DNA from: Arthrobacter rhizophilus
Lineage (GTDB): Bacteria > Actinomycetota > Actinomycetes > Actinomycetales > Micrococcaceae
Reading direction: 5' to 3'
DNA length: 64,000 nucleotides
Assembly: GCF_026241105.1 (NCBI RefSeq)
Contig: NZ_JAPFFT010000016.1
Span: forward strand, 48,290 to 112,289
Position numbers and translations under genes: made by a program. The notes beneath the pieces were generated by a model. The model was given only the letters and a program-made list of their open reading frames with translations. It ran no database searches and was not told the DNA's origin. Of this stretch, positions 35,751 to 44,646 are shown in pieces; positions within the stretch are counted from its first letter, which is position 1, and each line of letters starts with the position of its first letter.

Positions 35751-35869
35751 CTAGGGTGTGTTGCTAAAACTCGCTTCTAGCCACGCGAGCGATGCTGCGA
35801 GTTGAACGGCGGCAAGGAAGTTGCGTGCGGTCTTGTCTGACCTCATGGCTCGACGGCCTTCTTCTGGTC
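35751..35869 (-). pseudogene. IS5-like transposase C-terminal remnant
   Basis: Reading on the minus strand, the last roughly 35 codons encode 'RRAMRSDKTARNFLAAVQLA', then 'ASLAWLEASFSNTP' and a stop. This is the usual C-terminus of an IS5/IS427-like transposase. The adjacent GGGTGTGTTGCTAAAA (from 35754) looks like its terminal inverted repeat. The rest of the element is gone, and IS110 abuts the cut. Confidence 0.7.
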
Positions 35870-37073
35870 AGAAGCCGACTGGGGAAGGTTGTCGATACGG
35901 AGTGCCGTCGCGGAGCATGGCCCAGAGAACGTTGAGGCGCCGTCTGGCAAGCGATAAGACCGCCTGCTTGTGGTTTTTCCCTTCGCTTCGTTTGCGTTGG
36001 TAGTAGGTGCGGCTTTGGGGGCAGTAGCGTGCTGCGGATTGGGCTGCGAGGTAGAAGGCGTTGAGCAGCCGACGGTCGTAGCGTTTGGGGCGGTGGAAGT
36101 TGCCGCTGATGCGTCCTGAGTCGCGGGGAACTGGCGCCAGCCCGGCGACGCCGGCCAAGCGGGCGACGCTGTCGTAGGCGGTGATGTCGCCGCCAGTGGC
36201 AGCGAGGAACTCCGACGCGAGCAGCGTGCCGAAGCCTGGCATGCTGAGGAGGATCTCTGCATGTGGGTGTTCCCGGAATCGGGCTTCGATTCGCTTCTCT
36301 GTCTCTGCGACTTGTCCGTGGAGGTCGAGAATGGTGCGTGCGAGAGCTGCTACGAGCTCGGCGCCTACTTCTTGGGCTTGCACTGTGGTGTCCTGGGCAC
36401 GGGCAGCTGCAACTGCTCTAGAAGCGATGGTCTTGGCGTTGTAGCAGCCTTGGTTGCGGAGCCAGGAGGCGATGCGGGTTTCGCCTGCCCGGCGGATGCC
36501 GGCCGGGGTCGTGTACTTGGTGAGGAGGACTACTGCGGCCTTGATCATGGCGTAGTCGAAGGCTGCTTCCAGGGCGGGGAAGTATTCGAGCAGGATGGCA
36601 CAGAGTCTGTTGATCGCGCGGGTGCGGTCGCAAACGAGGTCAGTGCGCCGGGAGATGAGCAGTCGTAGGTCGGTACTGATCTGATCGTTGCTTCGGATGG
36701 CGTGGAGGTCCCGGCGCATTCGTGCCTGGTCGGCAATGATGGCTGCGTCTTTAGCGTCTGATTTTCCGTCTCCGCGGTACGTGCGGGCGGCGTGGTAAAC
36801 GGACCTTCCAGGGATGTAGACGAGGGTCTGGTGGTGGGCTTCAAGTACTCCAATGAGGAGCGCGGCTCCTCCGCGGTTCAGGTCGGTGGCCCAGAGGATT
36901 TCCTTGCCGGCGGCGAGGGTCTGGACGTCGGTGAGAAGTTCAGTGAGCGCGGTTTCGTCGTTGGCTACTCTGCGGGAAAGCAGTCGGTTGCCTTCGTTGT
37001 CGATGAGCACGCAGTGGTGATGAGCTTTTCCGGCGTCGATGCCGGCCCAGAGTTCAGGCATGTATCCCTCCAT
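35868..37073 (-). CDS. IS110-family transposase (DEDD)
   Basis: This 401-residue transposase is complete. The N-terminal RuvC-like DEDD domain begins 'MPELWAGIDAGKAHHHCVLID', with 'GDGKSDAKDAAIIAD' further on. The C-terminal transposase_20 domain contains 'LLSMPGFGTLLASEFLAATG' with the catalytic Ser region and 'DSVARLAGVAGLAPVPRDSG'. IS110 enzymes act with a bridge RNA from the element's own non-coding end. No inverted repeats are expected. It appears to have inserted at the IS5-like remnant. Confidence 0.93.
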   Translation of the reverse strand: MEGYMPELWAGIDAGKAHHHCVLIDNEGNRLLSRRVANDETALTELLTDVQTLAAGKEILWATDLNRGGAALLIGVLEAHHQTLVYIPGRSVYHAARTYRGDGKSDAKDAAIIADQARMRRDLHAIRSNDQISTDLRLLISRRTDLVCDRTRAINRLCAILLEYFPALEAAFDYAMIKAAVVLLTKYTTPAGIRRAGETRIASWLRNQGCYNAKTIASRAVAAARAQDTTVQAQEVGAELVAALARTILDLHGQVAETEKRIEARFREHPHAEILLSMPGFGTLLASEFLAATGGDITAYDSVARLAGVAGLAPVPRDSGRISGNFHRPKRYDRRLLNAFYLAAQSAARYCPQSRTYYQRKRSEGKNHKQAVLSLARRRLNVLWAMLRDGTPYRQPSPVGF

Positions 37074-37446
37074 CGCGTTGTCCAGTTATGGGCCCAAGCG
37101 GATGGCCGCGCCGTCGTGTCCTTACCTTGCGATCGGGTCGCTTCTCTCAATTAGCGGTCGAGCCATCGCGGGATGCCGGGTGGCCATTCCTTCGGAGCCA
37201 TCACTCAAAGTCCGGCGTTTAGCTTTTAGCCATGCCCGGCACCCCTGGGTTGGTCGAGAGCCTACAACGCTCCCAATCCAGCCTCAATCACCGTAAGGAG
37301 ATTGCTTTTGCTGTGCACGTGGGCGGGGCGAGCTCGGCGATGTTCCCCCGGATGGTCCGGCTGATCAAGAAGCAGATTTCGTTGCTGCAAGCCGGCGAGG
37401 CACCGGTGAACGTGGTGCTGGGTAAAGAAGCGGTTGCCGGGTAGCG
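37074..37446 (-). other. IS110 upstream non-coding end and flank
   Basis: No complete gene is seen. The first 100-200 bp upstream of the transposase start are where IS110 elements normally encode the bridge RNA; this is inferred from the family, and I did not fold it. At 37290-37444 (+) a coding-like stretch ending 'PVNVVLGKEAVAG' and TAG may be the tail of a lost gene. Confidence 0.4.
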
Positions 37447-37800
37447 GACTCAGGTGTCGCAGGGCTGGGTGTGTCGCGGCAGGAGGAAGACTGCCGCAAG
37501 CTGGCGGCAGAGCGCGGGCTCACCGTCGCCGGGTGCATGTGGACAACGACATCAGCGCGTACTCGGGCAGGAAGCGCCCTGGTTGCTCGGAGATGCTCGG
37601 CGCCCACTGCCAGGCTGCACCGCAGCCTGAAGGAGTTTGAGGCCTACATCGACATCTGCGAACCTTACGGGGTCAGGACCCGGGCGAAAAGGTCGGCTAG
37701 CTTGCCCTTGCTTCTGCTACGGGTCGGCTGATCGCGTGCACGCTGGGGACGATGGCCCTCTATGAATCCGAGGTGAAGTCTGCCCGCATGCGCAGCGCTG
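37447..37800 (+). pseudogene. Decayed serine recombinase
   Basis: Pieces of a large serine recombinase N-terminal domain appear in order but in different frames: 'VSRQEEDCRKLAAERGLTVAG', then 'VHVDNDISAYSGRKRPG', then 'LHRSLKEFEAYIDICEPYGV', then 'ATGRLIACTLGTMALYESE' and 'VKSARMRSA'. At least two frameshifts and one short deletion (between 'SEMLGAH' and 'LHRSLKE') are needed. The zinc-ribbon and coiled-coil C-terminus is absent. It probably marks the edge of an old integrated element. Confidence 0.75.
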
Positions 37801-38033
37801 GGGGGTTATTGCTACTAGGCGCGGCTACTCTGGGGGTAGACGTGGTTGGACCGGGACAGCCCCAGAGGCTGGACCGAGGTCGGTGGTTCTCGTCATGGAA
37901 CCCATGGTGTGGACTTTCCACTATTTCCGGTGGTGGTTCCAAACCGTTCGCCGACGACGCACATCCCGAGAGTCAAGCCGTGGATTTCGGGCTGCGTAGA
38001 AGGTTTTGCATTAGCGTTCGGTAGAGTCGGTTC

Positions 38034-40694
38034 GTGCTTACTGAGATTGACTTTGACCCAGACTTTGAACCGGACGGACGCATCCGAGATTTCCTCAGTG
38101 GGGCGATTCTCGAAGATAGACCGGAGGAGCGCGTACGTCAGCGGTTCTTGAAGGTCCTGCACTTCGACTACGGGTATCCGCTGAATGTGATGAAGCGCGA
38201 GGTCGTCATCATGTCTGGGGCCAACCCTGTGACTGACGACGAGGGTGCTCCAATTCGAGCGGACATAGTCGTTTATCGGACCCGGGCGGCCGCTGCCGCG
38301 TCCGACCAGGGGAACATAAAGTTCGTTGTCGAGTGCAAGCGACCAACACTGTCTGATGGATACAACCAGCTCGTCTCCTACGTTTTCAATACGAGTGCAA
38401 GCGGTGCCGTATGGACCAACGGCGATCTGGACTTCCAGTCCTATAGGCGGGCATCGCAGCCCGCCAACGCCTTGGAACCTGCGGTCGGGATCCCTCATAG
38501 CGTTGAGGAGTGGGACGCCGTTGGGCGGCGGCCGAAGTCGGAACTTCAGAAGCCGCGAGACGTTCGCGGTCTGATGAAGACCTGCAACAACAAGCTTCAC
38601 GGCAGAGGCATGGACAGTGACGATGAAGATCTGACCATGGATATGGTTCGTATCATCCTTGCGAAAGCTCGCGACGAAATCGAGCCTGGCGACATGCCGA
38701 ACTTCTACGTCACACCGGAGGAATACCAGTCCCCGGCGGGCCACATTGTTGTCGCTGCTCGCGTTCAGCGACTTTTCCGGAGCTTCGCGGACGACAATGC
38801 CGGCGTGTTTTCAACTCACGAAAAAATAAACGTGTCCGATCGGGCGATAGTTGACGTCGTGTCTGTGTTGCAGCAGTGGCAGCTCATGACGCGTCTTGAC
38901 GAAGCTGATGATTGGGACATCATGGGGGCGGCCTACGAGGAGTACACGCACGGTCACCTCAAGAAATCCAGGGGACAGTTCTTCACAAACCGCCTAGTTG
39001 TGGACATGATGGTGCGGTTCTTCGATCCGGCCAGTGGGACGAAGGCCCTTGACCCTGCCGGGGGATCTGGTGGCTTCATGACTGGCGTCCTGCGTCATGT
39101 TCGGCGAAGAATCCTTGCCGAGACGCAGCCTGGATCCGCATCTCGGGAACATCAGCTCTCAAACCTTCGCCAGCACCTGTACTTGGTCGAGATCACTCCG
39201 CGACTCGTCAAGATCGCCAAGACCGCCATGTTGCTCAACGGGGACGGGCACTCCGGAATGACGCGCGGAGATAGTCTCGGCCCATATGACGAAATGGACG
39301 ACTGGATAAAGGCAAAGGCTGGGAGGGGTGTACCTTCCCTAATCCTTACTAATCCGCCGTTCGCGGGCACAGGGGATGCCCGGGTCTCGGACAAGTCCGT
39401 CCTCGCCCAATACAAGACGGCGAATAGGTGGGCACTGGATGGGGATGGCAACTTTGCTCCGACGGGGGAAATGCTGGACAGTTGCCCTCCCGAAATGCTC
39501 TTTTTCGAGCGAGCCCTGGACTGGCTCAAACCTGGTGGCCACCTCGGAATTGTAATGCCCAAGTCTTTTCTGGACACCGCCACATACCGGGCTTCTCGAG
39601 AGTTCCTATTCAAGCAGGCAGAACTTTTGGGCGTCGTAACGCTGCACAAGAACACCTTCCAGCCCGATACGGGCGTTAGGACCTGCATTCTCTTCATTCG
39701 GAAGCTCGACCCGAAAGAGAGTCCGTCTTCGGCCTATCCGATCTACATGGCCATTTCGCAGAAGATCGGCCAAGACAGCGAAGGCCGGCAGATATTTGTC
39801 TCAGATGTTAACGGAAACCCCACGGATACCGTTGACCATGATCTGGACGAAATCCTAGCTGACTATCTCCACCACAGGGAGGGCAACCTAGTGCCCTCTG
39901 AATACCGGTTCAGTGTTGACAGAAGTTCGATCAGCGAAGAGACGCTGAATGTCAACCCGCAGTTTTATCTTCCTGATCTAAACGAAACGCTTCGACAAGT
40001 TGAGCGAGTGGACGAGTTGGAAGGATGGTCCGTCACTTCGATTGGTCAGATCGAACCGGGTGTAAGGGTATTCAAGGGTCCACGACTTAGGACGGACAAC
40101 ATCATCGTCCCCCCAGCCTGTTCAGGCCTGAAAAACGTGGAACCATACTTCACACCGTCGGCCATACTTCAAGACAAACGTGACAGCGTTAAGTGGCTGG
40201 ACATGGGCAAAGCATCGTCTCGCCAGCTCAAAGCATTTGATGCCGTTCGGGTCTACAAGGGTGACCTGCTCGTAACCAGGTCGGGCTCTATAGGCAGAGT
40301 GGCCTACATAACAGGAGCCCTGGACGGCGCCATCGTTTCCGATGATGCGATCCGAATCAGGATTAAGAATACGGATCTTAGAGCCTATGTTTACGCGTTC
40401 TTGCAGGTGAAAGCTTCCCAGGATCAATTGATGATTAATGAGTATGGCGCGGTGCAGCAGCACCTTGAGCCTGCCCACGTGTCTGACTTGAGAATTCCAA
40501 TGCCGGACGATTGGTCCGTAGTTTCGGATATCATCACGGCGGCGAAGTCGTTCTTCGCCGCAAAAGAGGTCCTGGACCAGAAGCAATCCAGCATGCGCTC
40601 TGGTTTCGAGTCTTTGACGGCCGACCTGTTCCTCCGTGAAGCTGCGACTGCTGACGCCTCATCCGTCGTTACAGGTGAGACAGTGCTTGGCTGA
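38034..40694 (+). CDS. Single-chain restriction-methylation-specificity enzyme (type IIG-like)
   Basis: This 886-residue protein joins three functions. Residues about 30-150 hold a PD-(D/E)xK nuclease ('RADIVVYR', then 'IKFVVECKRPTLSDGYNQLVSY'). Residues about 230-620 are an HsdM-type N6-adenine methyltransferase with motif I 'LDPAGGSGGF' and motif IV 'LTNPPF', preceded by 'KKSRGQFFTNRLVVDMMV'. Residues about 660-870 form a target-recognition domain ('GDLLVTRSGSIGRVAYI'). It probably methylates and cuts one DNA sequence. The GTG start has a weak Shine-Dalgarno. A recombinase remnant lies upstream and an ISL3 remnant downstream. Confidence 0.85.
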   Translation: MLTEIDFDPDFEPDGRIRDFLSGAILEDRPEERVRQRFLKVLHFDYGYPLNVMKREVVIMSGANPVTDDEGAPIRADIVVYRTRAAAAASDQGNIKFVVECKRPTLSDGYNQLVSYVFNTSASGAVWTNGDLDFQSYRRASQPANALEPAVGIPHSVEEWDAVGRRPKSELQKPRDVRGLMKTCNNKLHGRGMDSDDEDLTMDMVRIILAKARDEIEPGDMPNFYVTPEEYQSPAGHIVVAARVQRLFRSFADDNAGVFSTHEKINVSDRAIVDVVSVLQQWQLMTRLDEADDWDIMGAAYEEYTHGHLKKSRGQFFTNRLVVDMMVRFFDPASGTKALDPAGGSGGFMTGVLRHVRRRILAETQPGSASREHQLSNLRQHLYLVEITPRLVKIAKTAMLLNGDGHSGMTRGDSLGPYDEMDDWIKAKAGRGVPSLILTNPPFAGTGDARVSDKSVLAQYKTANRWALDGDGNFAPTGEMLDSCPPEMLFFERALDWLKPGGHLGIVMPKSFLDTATYRASREFLFKQAELLGVVTLHKNTFQPDTGVRTCILFIRKLDPKESPSSAYPIYMAISQKIGQDSEGRQIFVSDVNGNPTDTVDHDLDEILADYLHHREGNLVPSEYRFSVDRSSISEETLNVNPQFYLPDLNETLRQVERVDELEGWSVTSIGQIEPGVRVFKGPRLRTDNIIVPPACSGLKNVEPYFTPSAILQDKRDSVKWLDMGKASSRQLKAFDAVRVYKGDLLVTRSGSIGRVAYITGALDGAIVSDDAIRIRIKNTDLRAYVYAFLQVKASQDQLMINEYGAVQQHLEPAHVSDLRIPMPDDWSVVSDIITAAKSFFAAKEVLDQKQSSMRSGFESLTADLFLREAATADASSVVTGETVLG

Positions 40695-41515
40695 AGCCTG
40701 GAGGGGGATTCGATGCGCACCGGTTCCGGTCCGTGCGCTACTTCCAGGACCCCGAATCCAAGGTCTGGGCGCGGTTCGAAAGACCTGGACAGCGGCCAGG
40801 TCCTGGGTGTGGTCGACGCGCCGGGACCACAGCCCGTCGGCGGGGGCTCTTCGCACGGCCCCTGACATGGCGTCTGGCCGTGCAGGTCCTCGCGATCGAC
40901 CGTCGGCCGCGTTCCAGAAAGCGCTACGGATGTGGTTTCCCCGGACCGCTGTCGCCGTAGATCACTTCCACCTGATCACACCAGGCCGTGACCGAGGCAC
41001 GGCAGAACCTCTCCCAACAGGTCAACAAGGGCCGCCGAGGAAGGGCCGTCGACAAGGCCTGGGCGCACCGGACGCTTCTCCTGCGCGCTGGCGACACCCT
41101 CACGGAGAGGGCAGCCCACCGGCTAGCAGAAGTGTTCGCCGCCGGCGATCCGACCGGCACACTCCAGTCAGTCAGGAAGGTCAAGGAACAGCGCCGGGTC
41201 TTGCTGCGCACCGGCTCCCTGGAGCACGCGGCCACGGCCAAGAAAGAACTCGAGGAACTGATCACGGCAGCCGCACGACCGGAAACGAACAGGCTCTACT
41301 GCACCATCTGCCGGTTGTGGAAAGAAATCGAGGTCCTGATCATTACCGGCTCCACCAACGGCAAGTTCGAAGCCAACAACACCGCCATAACGAACAGCAA
41401 ACGCACCGCCCGCGGTTACCGCAATCCAGCCAACTACAAATCGGATATTCTCTTGAGAAGTGCCGCCCGGACGGCGGCATGCACTCATCCCGGGAATCCC
41501 TTTCCCCACCAACCA
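40695..41515 (+). pseudogene. ISL3-family transposase remnant
   Basis: Two or more frames give consecutive ISL3 transposase blocks: 'FRSVRYFQDPESKVWARF', 'LDSGQVLGVVD', 'AFQKALRMWFPRTAVAVDHF', then in the frame from 40988 'TEARQNLSQQVNKGRRGRAV', 'HRTLLLRAGDTL' and 'TGSTNGKFEANN', ending near 'ARGYRNPANYKSDILLRSA'. The N-terminal part is missing and frameshifts are present. It lies between the RM enzyme and the SIR2 gene. Confidence 0.75.
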
Positions 41516-41527
41516 CGAAAAGCCGGT

Positions 41528-43105
41528 TTACGCCTCCTCCTCCTTCTGGTGGAGCAGGAGGTCGTAAATGCAGATGACCTTGGCGATTGGCGTGTACATC
41601 ACGTGGCCTGGGCTCTCTATTTCTTTCTTCAGGGCAGCGTGAAGCACCTCCATGTCGATCTTGGATCTGTCCATATAGGGCAGCACTCGTGCCACGTCAT
41701 GCCAGTAGTTTCCTTGCATGAAGGCTGAAAAATCGGTGATTTTAGTCGCCCAGGCCCTAAGCTGATTCTGCTCCTTGGCGTGCTTGGACTCGAAGAATTT
41801 CATACCTTGCGTTACCCGAAGCTGAGCCCTGGTTGGAACTCCATTAGACGCCAGGGTCCCATCGGGGTTCAGATACTCCGATAGCCTCAAGTACTTGTAG
41901 ATCGGCGTGTTCGTCCGCGCGGGGAGGTTTTTTGGCAGGACGGAGGAGACAACCAACTTCATCGACTCAACGTCGGTAGGGAGAGTCGGGTTAATGATGT
42001 CGCGCAGGAGATCGTATCGATCGCGACCCACTATCCCTTGACCCGTCATTGTCAGCTTGTTGTGAACACCAATACCGATCACAACGTCCACATCGTCACT
42101 CTTGAAAGCCTCATCAATCGACATCACGTAAGTCTTGTTTTTGGGAGCACTCGTCAAAACGAGCTCGGTAACCTGCTTCTTGACCCTTCGCAGGAGACTT
42201 AGGGGAAGTCGCTCCTTTAGCGTGGAGAGAGCCAGAAAAATGTCCTCGTACTCGGACACGGTGATTTCCAGGATGGGCAGAGTTAGGGCGTCCATCGGTA
42301 TAACCGTCTTGTTGATTCGAGGATCGGTCGCGTTCTCATTCCATTGCACGAAGATGAGGCGATTTTGAAGCAGGCCGATATTGTCCTTTGTGAGTACCTT
42401 TGCGATGCTCATGAGGATCTCACGAACATTATTGTCAGATAGAGAGTAACCCAGAAAGACGACTGGGTGTTCCACAAAGATAGTCAGCAGTTTCGCGGCA
42501 AGGTAGGCATTGCGGCTACCAAAGTTCTCGTAGTCCTTTTGAGTCAGCACCAGCGAGTCGGGATTGGTGTAACTACCGTGGATCTTGTAGAGCTCTCCGA
42601 CGCCTTCTGGATTACTAAAGAGTAGGTCTTCTTGTCCAACGTATACTTCCAACTCAGGGAATAGGTGCTCCAGCAACGGATCATAGTTGGTGGTGATGAT
42701 TCCTTGGATAACCGACTTCTTAAGACTCTCAAGCTCGTTAAACTCACGACCTTCCACCGGAAGGTTGCCCATAAGTTCCTTCACATACTCAGAAATCTCG
42801 ATCTTAAGCGGTGTACTTACGAACTGAGGGTCTGGATGGGTAATCCTTGTGAGCTCGTAGTCATCTGACGCGAACCAGTGTGGATGGAAGTCATTTGCCA
42901 GTTCAGTAGCGATAGTCGGGAAGTCGCCGTTCGCCGCTGAGGCATATTGGGCATAAGGCTTATCCAGCTTTGTAGCGAATCGAGAAAGCAAGCCCGCCCA
43001 AGTCTCGGACTGAATATATCTACGTGACATTCCACTACCCACAAAGAGGAATGGAGCCGTCTCAAACGTAGAAAGATGTGCGTGCAGTTCTTCCGTTAGT
43101 GACAT
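41528..43105 (-). CDS. SIR2-domain protein, probable phage-defence NADase
   Basis: This 525-residue protein has an N-terminal SIR2-like domain (about 15-250): 'FLFVGSGMSRRY' (NAD-binding Gly loop), 'GIITTNYDPLLEHLF' with the TNYD motif, 'YKIHGSYTNPDSLVLTQKDYE' containing the catalytic His, and 'VFLGYSLSDNNV'. The roughly 270-residue C-terminus is mixed alpha/beta and I cannot assign it. SIR2_2 proteins in defence islands deplete NAD on phage sensing. The gene is noticeably less GC-rich than the core genes here, and it stands alone beside an RM enzyme. Confidence 0.75.
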   Translation of the reverse strand: MSLTEELHAHLSTFETAPFLFVGSGMSRRYIQSETWAGLLSRFATKLDKPYAQYASAANGDFPTIATELANDFHPHWFASDDYELTRITHPDPQFVSTPLKIEISEYVKELMGNLPVEGREFNELESLKKSVIQGIITTNYDPLLEHLFPELEVYVGQEDLLFSNPEGVGELYKIHGSYTNPDSLVLTQKDYENFGSRNAYLAAKLLTIFVEHPVVFLGYSLSDNNVREILMSIAKVLTKDNIGLLQNRLIFVQWNENATDPRINKTVIPMDALTLPILEITVSEYEDIFLALSTLKERLPLSLLRRVKKQVTELVLTSAPKNKTYVMSIDEAFKSDDVDVVIGIGVHNKLTMTGQGIVGRDRYDLLRDIINPTLPTDVESMKLVVSSVLPKNLPARTNTPIYKYLRLSEYLNPDGTLASNGVPTRAQLRVTQGMKFFESKHAKEQNQLRAWATKITDFSAFMQGNYWHDVARVLPYMDRSKIDMEVLHAALKKEIESPGHVMYTPIAKVICIYDLLLHQKEEEA

Positions 43106-43296
43106 TGACGTTCCCCCGCTTGATTTCTCCGATAGCAGGCGGCGCGTGCCACCCCGACCCTAGCCTACGGTTGGTGAAACCCTCCGTCTCTCATCCAAGG
43201 GACACGTTTCTCCTTGGGACTGCGGATCAAAGTCTTTTAGCGTCATCTCGTCGGTCCGCCAGGAACGACGAAACGACAAACGAAGGACTGATCAAC

Positions 43297-43560
43297 ATGA
43301 CCGCACGTAGGACTTCCGCGTGCAAGCCCGCCATCCGCCATCAAGCTGTCCGGGAAATGGTTGAGTGGCGTCTGAGGCACTCGCCAACGAAGCCACCGTT
43401 TCTGAGTCGATTGCCCTTGCCGTTGAGGCCCCCGCCGACGAAGTTGCCGAGGCTATCGCCGAACTCGAAGCCGAAGCGAACGGCGCCCGTTAGGCGACAC
43501 CCGCTAAGAAGCCAGCGAAATCCGCGCTCGCCAAGAAGGGTCCCGCAACGGGGGGGGTAG
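43297..43560 (+). pseudogene. Degraded Ala/Glu- and Ala/Lys-rich small gene
   Basis: An ATG frame starts 'MTARRTSACKPAIRHQAV'. The neighbouring frame then takes over at about 43365 with an Ala/Glu-rich run ('LANEATVSESIALAVEAP') to a TAG at 43491, and past that stop reads 'ATPAKKPAKSALAKKGPA'. Together this looks like a small histone-like protein broken by a frameshift and a stop. The rest of the gap between 43106 and 43627 shows nothing else. Confidence 0.35.
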
Positions 43561-43627
43561 TGGTGGATGCGCTAGATCAGCCACTCAGGCGGCGGCAGCG
43601 GGACCGTTCAATTGATAACGTGACTTC

Positions 43628-43882
43628 ATGCAGAAAGAGACCACACCAGGCCCGCGTTTTCTGACTATCGAACAGGTTGCAGAGGATCTCGCGACAAGTA
43701 TTATTCAGATTCGGAGTTTGCTCAAGTCAGGGCAATTGAGGGGTTTTCAACTCGGAGGCCGGGGGATGTGGCGAATCGGGCGCGATGACCTGGAAGCGTA
43801 TATTCAAGAGGCATACCGGCGTGCTGCGGAATCCGTTGCGGCCGGTAGCACCGACGATATGAACTACGCTACCGAGCAGTGA
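43628..43882 (+). CDS. Excisionase-like HTH protein
   Basis: This 84-residue MerR-type winged helix reads 'FLTIEQVAEDLATSIIQIRSLLKSGQLRGFQLGGRGMWRI' followed by 'GRDDLEAYIQE'. It is the helix_turn_helix_17/excisionase fold used by phage and element-encoded DNA-bending factors. The next gene overlaps it by 4 bp (GTGA). It likely regulates or directs the element. Confidence 0.8.
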   Translation: MQKETTPGPRFLTIEQVAEDLATSIIQIRSLLKSGQLRGFQLGGRGMWRIGRDDLEAYIQEAYRRAAESVAAGSTDDMNYATEQ

Positions 43883-44523
43883 GCGAACCCTCGTACAAAA
43901 GTCAGGACGAGTGGGAACTCATGTACCGGCGAGGATTGAGCACGCCGAAAATAGCCGAGCTGTGCAATGTCGAGCTGACAACGGTTAACTGGACAATCGG
44001 CAGGAGGTCACGCTCCGACCCCTTGTTGAAAGCCGAACACCAACGGAACGCTCCGACCAAACCGCCGGAGATCACCCTTAGCCCTCAATGGCTCGCCAGG
44101 CTGCAGGAGTTTGCCGAGTTCATGGAGGGACATGATGTCCCTCCGCGGTCGACTCAAACCAACCCGGCGGAGCGCCGTCTCGCCCGATGGGTTAGAGCGC
44201 AGCGTAAAGCTGCGGCCCTAGGCTCCTTGGGCGCCGAGAAAACCGCAGCCTTGGACGAGGTGGGCTCTTGGCGCGCTCCGATGCGATCCATTCAGCAGGA
44301 CAAAGTCTGGTCGCAAAGGCTTGACGCACTCGCGGAGTTCGTCGCAATGCGCGCCAGGCTACCGAACTTCAAGAAGCCTGAAGACGACACCGAACGTAAA
44401 CTCGGGATCTGGCTCCACATGCAACGCCAGAAGCAAATCAACGGTTGGCTCCCAGCGAACCGACGTCGGCTATTGGACAAGCATGTCTCCACATGGAACA
44501 CGTGGCGGCCTCGTTTGCGGTAA
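43879..44523 (+). CDS. Helicase-associated-domain protein
   Basis: This 214-residue protein has an N-terminal HTH-like region ('YRRGLSTPKIAELCNVELTTV'). Two helicase-associated (HA) repeats follow, each of the form 'RLxxLxEFxxxxxxxP...ERxLxxWxxxQRxxxxxG...R', at about 75-130 and 140-205. HA repeats are commonly attached to DEAD-like helicases of mobile elements and may bind nucleic acid. It is translationally coupled to the excisionase-like gene. Confidence 0.75.
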   Translation: MSEPSYKSQDEWELMYRRGLSTPKIAELCNVELTTVNWTIGRRSRSDPLLKAEHQRNAPTKPPEITLSPQWLARLQEFAEFMEGHDVPPRSTQTNPAERRLARWVRAQRKAAALGSLGAEKTAALDEVGSWRAPMRSIQQDKVWSQRLDALAEFVAMRARLPNFKKPEDDTERKLGIWLHMQRQKQINGWLPANRRRLLDKHVSTWNTWRPRLR

Positions 44524-44646
44524 AGTACCGGCCGGCCCATTGGCGGAAGTGCGGTCGCAGAAGGACACCCCACGCCTGGCGAGATTGAGGCTAAGTATTG
44601 GGTCGTAGACTCGATTCGGGTTACTGATGCCCGTTGTTCTTTGCGA

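Noticed and set aside
40636..41577. A 313-codon frame across the end of the RM gene
   Set aside because: It is a GC-rich frame running through the ISL3 relic; the real coding signal is in the other two frames.
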